From Artemisia argyi (lineage: Eukaryota > Streptophyta > Magnoliopsida > Asterales > Asteraceae): 64,000 nucleotides of DNA. The notes beneath the pieces were generated by a model. That model did not search any database. It had not been told where the DNA came from and worked only from the letters and a program-made list of their open reading frames with translations. This document shows, piece after piece, positions 11,474 through 23,742 of the stretch. The first letter of the stretch is position 1. Each line of letters starts with the position of its first letter. The translations under genes and the position numbers were made by a program. The stretch covers positions 248,001 to 312,000 of the forward strand of contig JARVZY010002399.1 in the NCBI GenBank assembly GCA_030686995.1, given 5' to 3'.

Positions 11474-11757
11474 TGCAACACACTTTATGAACTCTTGCTT
11501 TTATGCAAAACACTTTATGAACTCTTGCTTTTATGCAACACACTTTATGAACTCTTGCTTTTATGCAACACACTTCATGAACTCTTACTTTTATGCAACA
11601 CACTTTATGAACTCTTGCTTTTATGCAACACACTTTATGAACTCTTGCTTTTATGCAACACACTTTATGAGCTCTTGCTTTTATGCAACACACTTTATGA
11701 GCTCTTGCTTTTATGCAACACACTTTATGAACTATTGCTTTTATGCAAACACTTTTA
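11474..11757. repeat. Tandem repeat, 30-bp unit, about 9.5 copies
   Basis: Contiguous copies of a 30-bp unit (containing CACTTTATGAACTCTTGCTT) with occasional single substitutions and a length change at the last unit. Because 30 is a multiple of three, several frames on both strands stay open through it, giving repetitive predicted peptides that are not genes. There are no spacers, so it is not a CRISPR array. Confidence 0.95.
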
Positions 11758-12142
11758 TGGACCATACTGAAACATATGTTTTATCTAAACTATTACGCGG
11801 ATTAGCCTAAGCCCTTGAATCCCACTATGCCCAAACTCATGAACCGTCAATTCCTGCTGGGAAGCGCGAATGTTATAAATAGATCTATTGGTGGTGACTC
11901 CCCCGTTCGGTTTGACTGGATAGGCAAACGCGAGCGTATAACATGTCGAATTACAAGTGTAACGGGATAAACACTTACCGGGCCTTTATATTTAACATGC
12001 TTCTAGAGCATGCACACTGTTATAGCTTCGGTTGCATGAACTTAGCACTAGCGTAATAGACTATTTTTCTATGTGATATTATATTTGTTGTAATGATCAC
12101 ACACTCTACTCATGGTCCACAATCCTGATTTTACTGTAAGGT

Positions 12143-12226
12143 AAACTTTACTTTTATGACATTGTGAGTTACACAATGGTCACAAAACTTTACTTTTATG
12201 ACATTGTGAGTTACACAATGGTCACA
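12143..12226. repeat. Tandem duplication, 42-bp unit, two copies
   Basis: Two adjacent near-identical 42-bp units (beginning AAACTTTACTTTTATGAC) inside the 3.9-kb solo LTR. It looks like a local replication slippage product. Confidence 0.9.
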
Positions 12227-14477
12227 GAACTCTCTATTGTACTCACAACACTATTGTTTTAATACAAACTTATGAACTCACCAACCTCGTGTTGACACTC
12301 TTTAGCATGTATTTTCAGGTTTTAAGCAATGGCACGCTACTGGAGGTTTTGGCAGGGCATGGCATGGTCATAGAAGACTCTGATATTCACTTGGGGACCA
12401 TTTTAAACTATTTTACGGGCCTACTTTCGCACTATATTTTAACGATGTAAATTCAATACTTTTGGTTAAATGATTTTATTCTAAATGATAGAAGTGAAAA
12501 CCAGTTTTGAACTTGTGTTGTAATACCAATTGAGTTACACCCCAGCTACATGTATGCTTCCGCTGGACCCGATTTTGGGGGTGTGACATAATAAGTCCTA
12601 GACGTGATGTTCACGGGGGATCTAGGGTCTATGTAAGCTTTCCATATATGCATGTGTCCGATATTGCATGGGATGTTAATATTAGAGGGGTCTCCCATTT
12701 TGATCAGGGGATCGCCAAAGATATATGTTGTCTCGGGACTATCGAATAAATCCTTATGGTATTCCCGTTCTTCCTTGGTTGGCAACTTATCAAAATATTC
12801 CTCTATAGGTTCTACCTCCTCTAATTCCTTATCCTTATTAACCTCAACTTCCCTACTCTCATCCTCACTATTGGCTTCTACTCTAACTTCATCTTTGTCA
12901 CTCTCCTCTATCTCCCTATCTATCGGCTTAATGGTGACAACATTGACAAAGTGGACATGTTTGGATGATGAGGGGTCCTTAACTTGGATTTCACTATTGG
13001 TGTCCCTAGTGTCCTTCCTAGGTGTGGCTAATGTTTGGTTGTTGAGGGCTTTCAACAAGTTGTCGATCTTGTTGGTCATCTCCGTTTGTTGTTGGTTGAA
13101 TTTGGTTTCAAACCTAGCTATGCGAGCTTCTTGAGATGCCATAAATTTCGACATCAATCCTTCAAGATTGTTGGTACTACCATAGTTGTTAGAAGGATTG
13201 TTGTTGAAGGTACGGTTGGATGGTGGACCGTTTGATTGGTAACGATTAGGTGGGTTGGATGAATTGGGTTGATTTTGTTTCCACCTAAGGTTTGGGTGAT
13301 TTTTCCATGAGGGGTTATATGAATCACCGTATGTGTTTGGCTCGGGCTTGAAAGTGTACCACTTATCTCCCGCTTCGTCGGTACGCGTGGATGCGTAGTC
13401 CGCAAAAGCTGTTCCGGGGAGTTCCACACAATCACGAGTGTCATGGGGACCACTACATAATTCGCATGAAGAAGTGATTTTGTTCACTTGGCTTGAATGC
13501 TTCGGAGCTTCGTAAGATTTCATGAGAAACTTAACTTGGTCCTCAAGTTCCATGATCCTACGGTCGGGAGTGCTTGAATTATTCGAAGGCAAAGATATTG
13601 CCTTGACCGTTTTGTTCAAATCACGGGGATCATTCCAACTTTCGTTGTCATAGAGAGCAAGATCTTCTATGAGTTCCCATGATTGTTCCGCACTAAGATC
13701 ACGTAGCTTACCACCGGCCGATTGGTCAATGGTTCGCCTCGTGGAGATGTCGATATGGTCATAGAAGATTTGGACTTGGAGCCAAAGATCTATGCCATGA
13801 TGAGGGACTTTTTGGAGTAAGTCCTTGAAACGAGTCCATGCTTCATAAAGAGATTCATTTTGACGTTGTTGAAACATCAAGATGTCATTCCTAAGTTTAG
13901 TAGTTCTCCCCGGTGGGAAAAATTGAGCAAGGAAACAAGTGGTGAGATCATCCCATGTGGTGATGGATCCCGCGGGTAAACGCTCAAGCCATTGACTAGC
14001 TTGATCCCGTAGAGAGAATTGGAATAGGCGTAAACGGGTAGTCTCTCTAGTTTCAACACCTAGGTCTATGGAATCTACGATTTTGAGGAAGTCCTTAAGG
14101 TGTTGGTTTGGATCTTCGGAACGAAGTCCATGGAATGCACATCCGCTTTGCACCAACCGGATGGTGTCGGATCGCAAGGGGGTCACATTGGCTCCGGTGA
14201 GCTCAATGGTATTTCGGTAGCCTTGGTGGCTGGGTCGGGAATACTCTCCTAAGGTTCGGGGCCTAAGGGGTTCTAATGGTGGGTTTTGTTGTGGTGGGAT
14301 GATGGGTTCAAAGATGTTACCACCTTCCATGATGTCGGATGGTAAAGAGTTACGAACAAAGGCACGAAGAAATAAGATAGACTAAAGAAGACCTAAAAAT
14401 AAAAATAAAAATCTTACTAGAAAGGAATCTAGCAAGTAGACCTAATAAAAAGAAATCCTAACCTAGACAATAACTAT

Positions 14478-14496
14478 TCCCCGGGCTGCGGCGCCA
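14478..14496 (-). other. Primer binding site, tRNA-Asp type (copy 2)
   Basis: Same position and sequence as the site at 4317-4335, except that the last bases read GCGCCA, exactly as in tRNA-Asp. It lies between gag copy 2 and LTR B. Confidence 0.78.
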
Positions 14497-14502
14497 AAAA
14501 CT

Positions 14503-15900
14503 TGATGCGTGGGAATCGCACCTTGCTTTACCTCTCGAGGGATCTCGAGAAGCTTACAACCCCCACCAGGCAGTGTACCTGATCGTTGTAGTATAGTATA
14601 GTGACAAGTACCGGGGGATTGATCGTTCAGCTTAGGAATAGTGTCGCTAGGATTAGAAAACCTAATTAATAGTTCTAGAGGTGAGAGATGATTATTTTTG
14701 TATTTTTATGAAAGCAAGTAAAATCTCGGGTTTTGGAAGAGTGGGCGGAATTAGTTGCTATTCAACTAACCCAAAGCTAAGATGCAATCAAAATAAAATA
14801 ATAAAAATGAAATTAAACTAATTAAACTAAGGTTGTGAGCAGTAATTGGAGAAATTGTGTTTACTTAGACTTCATTACTCCCTAGATATCTTTTACATGT
14901 TAATTACTTGTTACACTTGTATGAATGACGGGTTGTATTCCTTAATACCATTCGTGGGGTGGCATACATAACTCCCCAACTCTATGAGCTCTTATCTCCT
15001 CCTACACCATGACCCAGCACAACTATAGGGATTGTAAACAGTGGCTCATGCATTAAATACAACCAATAAAGACCTAGTACGCCTCGGTTCATGTTTCTTA
15101 AGACGTTCAAGCATGTTACCATTTGGAGATCTGCCAGTTTTCTTAAGCCTAACATATAAATCATTCATTCAAAACAAGAATAGACAAGTAATCAACACGT
15201 AATCAACATCTAGGTTTCATTAGATCTAAGCAAACACAAGAGAGATCTAGCCTAGCATAGTAGAATTGAGACAAGAACAAGAGATAAACAACCAACACAT
15301 AGACATATTGATTGAATTGAAAGTACACTTATCTCAATTACAATGCAAGGTCTCAAGGGTTTGGAACCCTTGAAAAACCTGTGAAAGAGGCACCAAAATC
15401 GTCTTTAGGGTTTCACCAAAACTTCTCTCTCTTTAATGAAAAAACTAGAAAACTATATATAGGAAAAACAGTCTGACGGCGTCAAGAGTTAATTCTGACG
15501 CCGTCACCTCGCCGCCATAAACTTCCTCGGACGGCCTTGATCCACTTATGACGGCCTATGTGACGCCGTCACCACCCACGGTAAATTATTCTTGGCCACT
15601 TTGACGCCGTTACCTTTCCATCTGACGCCGTCACCAGCTACGGTAAATTATTCTCCATGTCTGACGCCGTCAAGAGGCAAGTCTTGACGCCGTCACCTTG
15701 TATCCTCAGCTTGGATTTTTGGTACTTTGCCGTTTTCTTCACTTTATGCTCCAAAAACGTCCAAAATAGCCTCTTTTCCAGAATTCACTCTCCATACACC
15801 TAAAATCACAAAAGGAACGATTTAGGGCAATATTTGATCAAATAAAGTCGGATTCGGGCTTAAATGACCCCCTAAAAACGGATCATTTTTCGCCTCATCA
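14503..15900 (-). mobile_element. TR-GAG LTR B (1398 bp), 5' LTR of copy 2
   Basis: TGATGCG...CCTCATCA, nearly identical to LTR A. It carries the same TATA box (15454-15462, minus strand), TGACGCCGTCA array (one box changed to TGACGCCGTTA near 15602) and tRNA-Asp-like segment (core 14583-14597). Its high-coordinate end abuts Athila integrase coding sequence at 15901, so the tandem TR-GAG array was inserted into the Athila element. The five bases GGCAT (15901-15905) are the expected target duplication, but the partner copy is outside the window. Confidence 0.88.
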
Positions 15901-18900
15901 GGCATTTCATTCTTTTGTGAAATATTCCCGTGACGTTGACAAGCGTCACAGGACTTGACCAAATCTTGGGCATCCATGTAGATCGAGGGCCAATAAAAGC
16001 CGGAATCAAACACCTTTTTGGCAGTGTAGTTGGGATTGTGGTGGCCCCCCGTGGGACCAGCATGGCAAGCCTTTAAAATTTCAGTGGCTTCCTGACCATA
16101 CACACACCGCCGGATGACTTGATCCGCGCATATTTTGAACAAGTAGGGGTCGTCCCAAAAGTAATGTTTGACATCTTTGAAAAATTTATTTTTTTGTTGG
16201 GACGACATCCCTTTCACAATGAAGTTACCCGCAAGATAGTTTGCAAAATCGGCAAACCATGGGGTAATCGAGTCTCCACGAAATGAAACCACATTGAGGG
16301 TTTCGAGAGGAAATGTTTCATTTATTTCCTTTTTCTCGAAAGCATTTTGGTGAGGGTTTTCAAGACGGGAGAGATGATCAGCAGCCAGGTTCTCAGCTCC
16401 TTTTTTATCACGAATGATGATATCAAATTCCTGAAGGAGGAGAACCCATCGGAGGAGTCTCGGCTTTGCATCTTGTTTTGCAAATAGATACTTCAAAGCC
16501 GAATGATCCGTATACACTATGCTTTTAGTCAGAATTAAGTATGGCCGGAATTTTTCAAAAGCAGACACCACGGCTAATAATTCTTTTTCAGTGGTGGTGT
16601 AATGACTTTGAGCCTCGGTCATAGTCTTGCTGGCATAGTGTATAGGCTGAAAATGTTTTGTTTTGCGTTGCCCCAAGACTGCCCCTATCGCATAATCACT
16701 AGCATCACACATGAGCTCGAAGGGCAAGTCCCAATCGGGGGCAACAAGAATCGGTGCCTCGGTAAGCCTTTTCTTTAATGTTTCAAAGGCTTCGATGCAC
16801 TCAGGTGAGAAGATAAAAGGAGCATCCTTCTCGAGGAGATGGGTCATAGGCCGGGCGATTTTAGAAAAATCTTGAATAAACCTACGGTAAAAACCGGTGT
16901 GACCCAAAAAGCTCCTAACACCTTTCACAGTCGTGGGATGAGGCAATTTTGCAATGACGTCCACTTTGGCACGGTCAACCTCAATCCCGTTTTTTGAAAT
17001 TTTATGGCTGAGGACAATGCCCTCTTTGACCATAAAGTGACTTTTCTCCCAATTTAGACATAACTTTGTGTCTTCACAACGTTTTAGCATGCTGTCTAAA
17101 TGGGAGAGACATGATTTAAATGAATCCCCAATGACCGAGAAATCGTCCATAAAGACCTCCATATTTTTCCCGATCATGTCGGAAAAAATGGCCATCATAC
17201 ATCTTTGAAACGTGCTCGGAGCATTACATAAGCCAAATGGCATACGTTTATATGTGAAGGTTCCATAGGGGCACGTAAAAGTGGCCTTTTCTTGGTCTTG
17301 CGGGTCAATGGGAATCTGAAAGTAACCCGAGAAACCATCGAGGAAGCAATAGTACTCATTCCCCGCTAATCTCTCGAGCATCTGATCCATAAAGGGCAGA
17401 GGAAAATGATCCTTACGGGTGGTGTCATTTAATTTACGATAATCAATGCAGATGCGCCAACCCGTAACCATACGAGTTGGGATTAACTCATTCTCCTCAT
17501 TTGTGACAACAGTGATGCCACCCTTTTTTGGAACACAATGGATTGGGCTGACCCAAGGACTGTCCGAGATAGGGTAAATCAATCCGGCATCAAGAAGTTT
17601 TAAAACTTCTTGTTTGATAACCTCGTGAATTTTTGGATTCACCCTTCTTTGATGTTGGACCGCAGGTTTGAAGTCATCCTCCATTAATATCTTGTGAGTG
17701 CAAAACTCAGGGTTGATGCCCTTGATATCGGAGAGACGCCAAGCAATTGCTCGTTTATGAGACTTCAAAACCTGTATAAGAGCAGCCTTTTCCTCAACAC
17801 TTAAGTTTTTAGCAATTATGACTGGTAATTTATCATCACCCTCCAGAAATGCATATTCAAGATGAGGCGGCAAGTCCTTAAGTTCAACCGCGGGAAAGTC
17901 ATTAGTTTTCTCAACATTTTTGACTTCCTCCTTATGAAGTGTTTGTGGTAGAACAGGAAGAGGAGAGGGATCTTCGTTTAATAATTTTTCAATCGTGAGA
18001 ATATCCCCCTCGAGGTCAATCTCTTTGCTATCGACTCCATCAGGAATCGAATCACTTTTGAGAAAGGCCTCTATTTCTTCTAAGATGAAGTCACTTCCCT
18101 CAAACGGAGTGAGGGAAGGAGAAGAATTGGCAACAATGGGGTGAGAAGAAGGAGTGAGGTTTTCACTCGGAGAATCATCGACAAAACCTAGAACCTCTTG
18201 AGCATACTCCCCAGACGCAACATCAATGACATCAATTCGGTTAACCGTTTCGGCGTCATAATTAGAGGAGTACCTTGAAGTTTGATCGAGGTTGAAGGTT
18301 ACAGCTTCATTACCAACACGAAGAGTTATTTCCTCTTCGTGCACATCAATTAACGCACGACCCGTCCTTAAGAATCCTCTCCCAAGAATGAGAGGAACTC
18401 GTGGGTCAGCATCGAACTTAACAACAACGAAGTCAGCGGGGAAATGGAACTTTCCTACTTTCACGAATACGTCTTCGGCAATGCCGAGAGGACGAGAGAT
18501 TGAACGGTCGGCAAGCTCGAGAGTCATGCACGTAGGAGTAAGTTGAGGAAGAGAGAGTTTCTCCCACACTGAGTAAGGCATCAGGTTGATGCTAGCGCCA
18601 AGATCGGCTAAGGCGAAGCATTCAACCATCCCAGGGAAAACACATGGAATGAGAAATCTCCCAGGGTCTCCAAGCTTCTTAGGAAGCTTCTTTAAGATAA
18701 CTGCTGAGCAGTTTTCGTTCAATGGAGTCTTTGCCATTTCGTACAATTTTTCCTTGTTGCTTAACAAGTTCTTGATCATTGATGCGAATTTGGGCATCAG
18801 GATGATAGCATCCGCAAGGCTAACGTCAAAGTGCAAATCTTGAAAGATTTGATAAAACTTATCCATTTGGTGACTAGCCTTTTCGCAGAGCTTTTGCTCA

Positions 18901-20702
18901 TTGAGTCGTGACGGGTATGGTAGCGAAGGTTTGGATTTAGGGTTCTCAACAGGAGTTGTTGATGGTTCAAATACAACTCCCCGTTTTGGTACAAGTCCAG
19001 ATTTTGGTACAATTTCTGGTACAACCTGAGGCTGGACGTGTGCGGTACTTCGTGGGCTAGGAGATTGCACCTTGTCAGTGGTTGCCTCAGGCTCAATTTC
19101 TACGTCCTCGGAATAAAGAGGAGGAGGAATAGGAGGAACTGGCGGCTCTTCATAAGCTTTACCACTGCGTGTAGTAATAGCTTTGAGTTCACCCTTGGGG
19201 TTAACAACTATATTAGCCGGGAGACCTCCTGATGTAGAGGGTGGAGTGAGATGATTCATAAGACTGGCAAACATATTCTCAATCTTGCTTTGAGATTGAT
19301 CAATTTTGTTGTTTGTTTGCATCAACTCACTCTTCAGCTCTTGACCCTGTTTGGTTATTGATGATTGGAAATCATTCTTCAAATTTGAGATTTGATTTTG
19401 CATTGCCCTCATTTTGGTCTCATTAACTTTGATGTAGTTATTGAGCTCGTTTGGGAGGGGATCTTGATAATTTGGAGCTGAATACCCTTGATTACCCCTT
19501 TGGGGTAGGTACTGATTGACGGGGGCAGGATTTTGATTTTGCATATTAGGCCCCCTTGGTGGATTAGGATTAAACCTATTTGGATTTTGAGGAAACCCGG
19601 GTGGTCCACCCTGATTGCTAGCCCGGTAATTTGGTTCCACTTGAGGACGGTATTGGCTACCTCCTTGGTTGGAATTGCCGGCTATTGCATTTACTTCGAA
19701 TAGATTGCCTTCGGTGGCAGTGCAATTATAATATGAATGTGGACCACCACAAGTGACACAAACTTCTATCTTTTTTATTTCAGCTTGTGGAGAAGGAGAA
19801 GAATCTTTCTTGCCTTGGGCGAGAACCAATGCATGGACAGCTTCTGTGAGTTTGTCAAGTCTAGCATCGGTGCTAGACTGAGCCACGGGCAATGAGGAAG
19901 AAGGAACAACATCCCTTTGGGAAACAACCGATTTGCTTCGGGGAATGCGGACCTTAGATTTATTCTCAATGATAGCTAAAGCATCCTTTGTGGTGCGATT
20001 CAAGAAGTTACCTCCAGCGGAGGCATTTAGAGAGTCTTGATCGGATTGGCTTACACCATTGTAGAAAGTATCAAGTGTCATGAGATCGGAGAAACCGTGG
20101 TGAGGACATTTTCGGAGCAATTCCTTGTAACGATCCCATGCCTCACTAAAGGATTCATCAAATTTCTGCGTGAATTTCATGATCTCATTCTTGAGACTCG
20201 CGGTTTTGGAAGGAGGAAAGAATTCATTCACGAACTTTTTCACAAGATCTTCCCATGTCTCAATAGATCGTGGAGGTTGTTTTTCAAGCCAAATCCGGGC
20301 TTGTCCCTCCAGGGAGAATGGGAAGAGAAGAAGTTTGATTGCTTCACAGGGGACATCTTTACATTTGATGGTGTATGTGATTTTATTGAACCATCGAATG
20401 TGATCTTGAGGATCGTCCCTCTCATAACCGTAGAATTGACGTGATGTGGCCAGGTTTATCAACCCAGTTTTAAGCTCAAAATTGTCGGCCATGATTGCCG
20501 GAACAACGATAGCATCTCTGTAACCCTCAATGGGTGCTTGGAGAAGCTCGTTCATAGTGGGTTCAGCCGCCATGATGACAGCTGGAGGAGGAACAGTACG
20601 GATCTCAGATCCGGCTGTTGGTGCAGAACGTCTACGAGGTCTTCGAGGTCTCCGAACCAGCTCACGTAATGGGCTAGTGGACCTTGAAGAACGAGTGCGC
20701 AT
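15901..20702 (-). CDS. Athila-type Ty3/gypsy Gag-Pol polyprotein, open for 1600 codons, truncated in integrase
   Basis: An uninterrupted polyprotein from ATG at 20702. Residues about 90-260 are Gag, with a zinc knuckle [13 protein letters not shown] at 315-327 and a coiled coil near 421-475. The protease site is [13 protein letters not shown] (about 698-710). RT spans about 1030-1210, with its catalytic motif as FMDD (about 1184) instead of the usual YxDD, which I recall as common in Athila. RNase H has CDASD (about 1331) and YTDHS (about 1397). The integrase zinc module begins near 1547 (H-X7-H, then CDAC near 1585). The frame then runs into TR-GAG LTR B, which supplies about 26 foreign residues. 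The integrase core is missing from the window. Absence of stop codons suggests a young copy before interruption. Confidence 0.92.
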
Positions 20703-20980
20703 GCACTAGGGATAAAAACTTTTTGGACAATATTTTTGTTATCGTCCCGTAATCCAGAATCGTTTCTCTTTAAGAATCACCTTAAAAGAAAACCGAATCA
20801 GAAAACGTTACGATATGTTTTATTGTTTTTTACTTTTTTTGGTGTTTTAACACTTTAGGAAAAGTGTTAATGACTCTTTAGGTGTTTTGATTTTGAAAAT
20901 ATTCACAAGTGATGGTATTTGTACAGTGAGTGAAGTGAGATAACACTAATCTCAAAAGACGCTACAGAAACGCGCACACC
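20703..20980 (-). other. Athila leader between primer site and gag
   Basis: Noncoding leader on the minus strand with AT-rich stretches. I see no other feature. Confidence 0.7.
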
Positions 20981-20998
20981 TCCCCGGCAGCGGCGCCA
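20981..20998 (-). other. Athila primer binding site, tRNA-Asp
   Basis: The plus strand reads TCCCCGGCAGCGGCGCCA, one mismatch from the tRNA-Asp 3' end as I remember it. It lies five bases from the LTR edge. The same primer type is used by the TR-GAG elements, which supports a shared enzyme source. Confidence 0.88.
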
Positions 20999-23721
20999 AA
21001 AATTGATTGACGCTAAACCACCAACTTAAATTAACCAAAGAATGGTCAACTAAGTCAAATAGCCTAGATCAATACTCCGGGTAATATAATGTATCACCGG
21101 GTCGTTAAATCCCGTTGAGGTGTGAAATGTAACTTTAGCGTATTCGTAATCGGGTGTTATTCACAGAAAAAGGGTTTGTTGTGAAAATTATTTGGAGATA
21201 TTTAACAAAAATAGCTTAGGACAGCTATTTGAATGGTTACGGGAACTGAGATCGAGAAGAAATCACCTAGAACTAAAAATCGTATGTTTGCCGAAGACGT
21301 GGACAAACGTACAAAAACGTGAATACAGTGATCTGGAAAGGCTACTGGTATGAAAATTACTTTTTTACAAACCTAATGATAAGAGAAAATTTTTGGAAAT
21401 TTTAAGTTAATTTTTACACTAATTTAATAATTACTAATAATTAAATACTATTTTTCTAATTACTTTTAATTAACTAAATTAATCTAAATTATAAATAATT
21501 ATGAAATTAACTTGGAAAAATAAAAATTAAACTTAGAAAAATCTAAAATACTATAAAACTATTTTTAGAAATGAAAATATAATTTTAATACTATTTAATT
21601 AATTATTACTAATTATTAACTATTTATTAATTATTTATTAATTATTTAAAATACCCTAAATTCTAATTAATTATGAAATTACACTAGAAAAGTGAAAATA
21701 AAATTTGAAAAACTTAAAAATAACTAAAAACTAATTTTAAAATTTAATTTATATTTTTCTGATTTACTAATTAATTATTATTAATTAATAACTATTTATT
21801 AATTACTAAAAACTATTTTAAATTAAGAAAAGTAGTAAATGATAAAAGAAAAATCTGAAAAAATTACAGAAATAGTTTTTACACACCAGAAGCCTAGGAA
21901 AATTGTGAAAATGGAATTTGCTTATAAATAAGCTGATAAATAAGCCAAATGGCTTAAATAGAAGCTATCACTTCTATTAAAGTGGGCTTATTTGGGATTT
22001 TCTTTTTCCAAACTGCTTATTACAACTTTTTAGACAACTTTTGTGAAGTGAGATTGACTGAGGTTAAAGAAATAAGCACTTCAAGTGCTTATAGCCTCAA
22101 TAGTTGACTTTTATTGACCAAGAGTGGAAATAAGCTCAAATGAGCTAATGTGGGGTCCACTTTGGTGAAAACAGATGTAAACAAGTATAATGCACAAGTT
22201 AAAGCAAGTATTACACAAATAAGCCAAGGAAATAAGCTAAAAGACCAAAATAAGCACTTGGCTTAATTTGTTCTGAGTCAGTCTGGGGACAGACTTTTGG
22301 GGCCAAACAAAGTGGGGTCCACTGGCCTTAAGGTCAAATAAGTGGTCAACCCTTGATCCTGGGTAGGAGGGGGGTTGAATGGTGCAAAGTAGGAGCTGTG
22401 GGACCCACTGGGTCAGTCACAAAACACCACCAAAGGTGGGGGTGTGAAACAAGTTTGCAGAGACAGGGCAAGGTCTTTGCCCTGCAGTCAACTTCAAATG
22501 GTATTTTGGTCCCTAAGAAAAATTCACAAAAATGTAATAATTGTGAAAATCCAAAGTTCAGCTGGTAGTGTAAACACACAACAAGTTTCAAGTCTTGAAT
22601 CACAACACAAAATTCAAATTAATTCATGCCATTTTGGCAAAAATCTGCATATGGTATTTTTGACTTTTAGAGAAATTGTAAGATTTGACTTTTGTGAACT
22701 TGTGTAGCTGATTTAGTGACTTAAAATGATATGTTAAGCTGTATACAAGTTAACTTAAGTAAACAATACACTTTGTGAAATGGTTTGATGGATTTTTCAC
22801 TTCAAAACTCACCACAGTTGACTGTGGTGAGTATTTCTTTGTGATTTTGACTTTTGCTAACTTTGGTACCAAGTCACTTGTTCCCCTGAGCCTTTATACA
22901 CTCACACAACTGATAGAAACAAAGAGATGCACAATTATACAGCTTGAACACACCATACAAGTTACAACCAAACACCCCTCTAAAAACAGTTAATGAAGAG
23001 ATTTTAACTTAGACAAACATAAAACATAAACAAATGATTACTACTGATCTATATACTAATATTTAACTAAAATAAACTTAAATAAACAGTTAAAGCTACT
23101 TAATACTAAAGATGTGAGATTTTTAGCTTACAAAGCCTTCCAAGCCAGCTGATAAGGACCAAAGAACCAAGTAAACCAATCCTAATGCCCTCCCATGAGG
23201 TTCCTAACCCACAGCCATCCTAAATACACTGTGCTCCAAGCTTCTTCAACCATTGCCTTTCATTTTTTATTTTATTTTTATTTTTCTTGATTTTTTTTGT
23301 AATTTTTGCAAAATGAGTTTAAGGTATTGATGAAAGCCTGAAAAGCTTTCAAAAAGTTGTTGTTTGAGTTTGTGAAAGCTTATGAGTAGCTTAAACACAA
23401 ATTAGATGTCTTAATTAGAACTTGGAAATTTGAAATTAAACTTGAAAAGTGAAAATGAAAATTAAACTTCAAATCAGATTTTCATTGATAATAAGAGTTA
23501 CAATACATTAAAATTGAACTAAAAAAAACATTTAAAACTAAAAGATTACACCACACAAAGCTCATATGAGCTAAACTATATATAACGACATAAAAATAAT
23601 GCCTAAGTCTTCTCACATGGCTTCCACTTGAAAACTGAGAGTCCCAAAGTCTTTGTGTTGACCCTCTGATCAAATCCTCACCATCTAATTGAATTATGAT
23701 CAATCTCAACCCTAGATTAGG

Positions 23722-23742
23722 TTTTGGCGCCAAAACTTTATA
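23722..23742 (-). promoter_or_regulatory. Palindromic E2F-like site next to a TATA-like box in the Athila LTR
   Basis: TTTTGGCGCCAAAA (23722-23735) is a perfect 14-bp palindrome fitting the E2F consensus TTTSSCGC on both strands. Directly beside it, on the minus strand, is GTATAAAG. Function is inference. The half TTTTGGCGCC also equals the LTR/primer-site junction, so an origin from primer-site sequence is an alternative. Confidence 0.4.

Larger units (their letters stand above)
8706..12588 (+). mobile_element. Solo LTR (3883 bp), Tekay-like Ty3/gypsy, target duplication TAATA
   Basis: The element starts TGTAACAACCCGC and ends GGGGGTGTGACA, flanked by the 5-bp duplication TAATA (8701-8705 and 12589-12593). 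It contains no coding sequence, primer site or second LTR, so it is a solo LTR. A plus-strand TATA box (TATATATATA, 9568-9577) suggests plus orientation. The last 300 bases, including a stretch like CTCACCAAC...TGTTGACA...TTTTCAGGT and the terminal 80 bases, match the solo LTR at 47059-50210 and resemble the LTR at 55284-57812 read in reverse. The lineage is therefore probably Tekay/Del chromovirus (inference). It contains two tandem repeats listed separately. Confidence 0.85.
8205..14330 (-). pseudogene. TR-GAG copy 2 gag, split by a solo LTR insertion
   Basis: The N-terminal part lies at 14330-12594 and the C-terminal part at 8705-8205 (minus strand). Together they cover the same 745-residue Gag as 1932-4169, with only a few differences (for example in the asparagine-rich and acidic linkers). 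The reading frame is broken only by the 3883-bp insertion within the protease-like module, just after the codons for ...SRTYYNW. Both sides are otherwise open, so the insertion is recent relative to decay of the gene. The degenerate DPRSP site is present here too. Confidence 0.88.

Noticed and set aside
11474..11757. CRISPR-like periodic repeats
   Set aside because: The units are contiguous with no unique spacers and lie inside a plant LTR.
11439..11810. Several overlapping repetitive peptides on both strands
   Set aside because: They arise because the 30-bp tandem unit is divisible by three and free of stops, not because of a gene.
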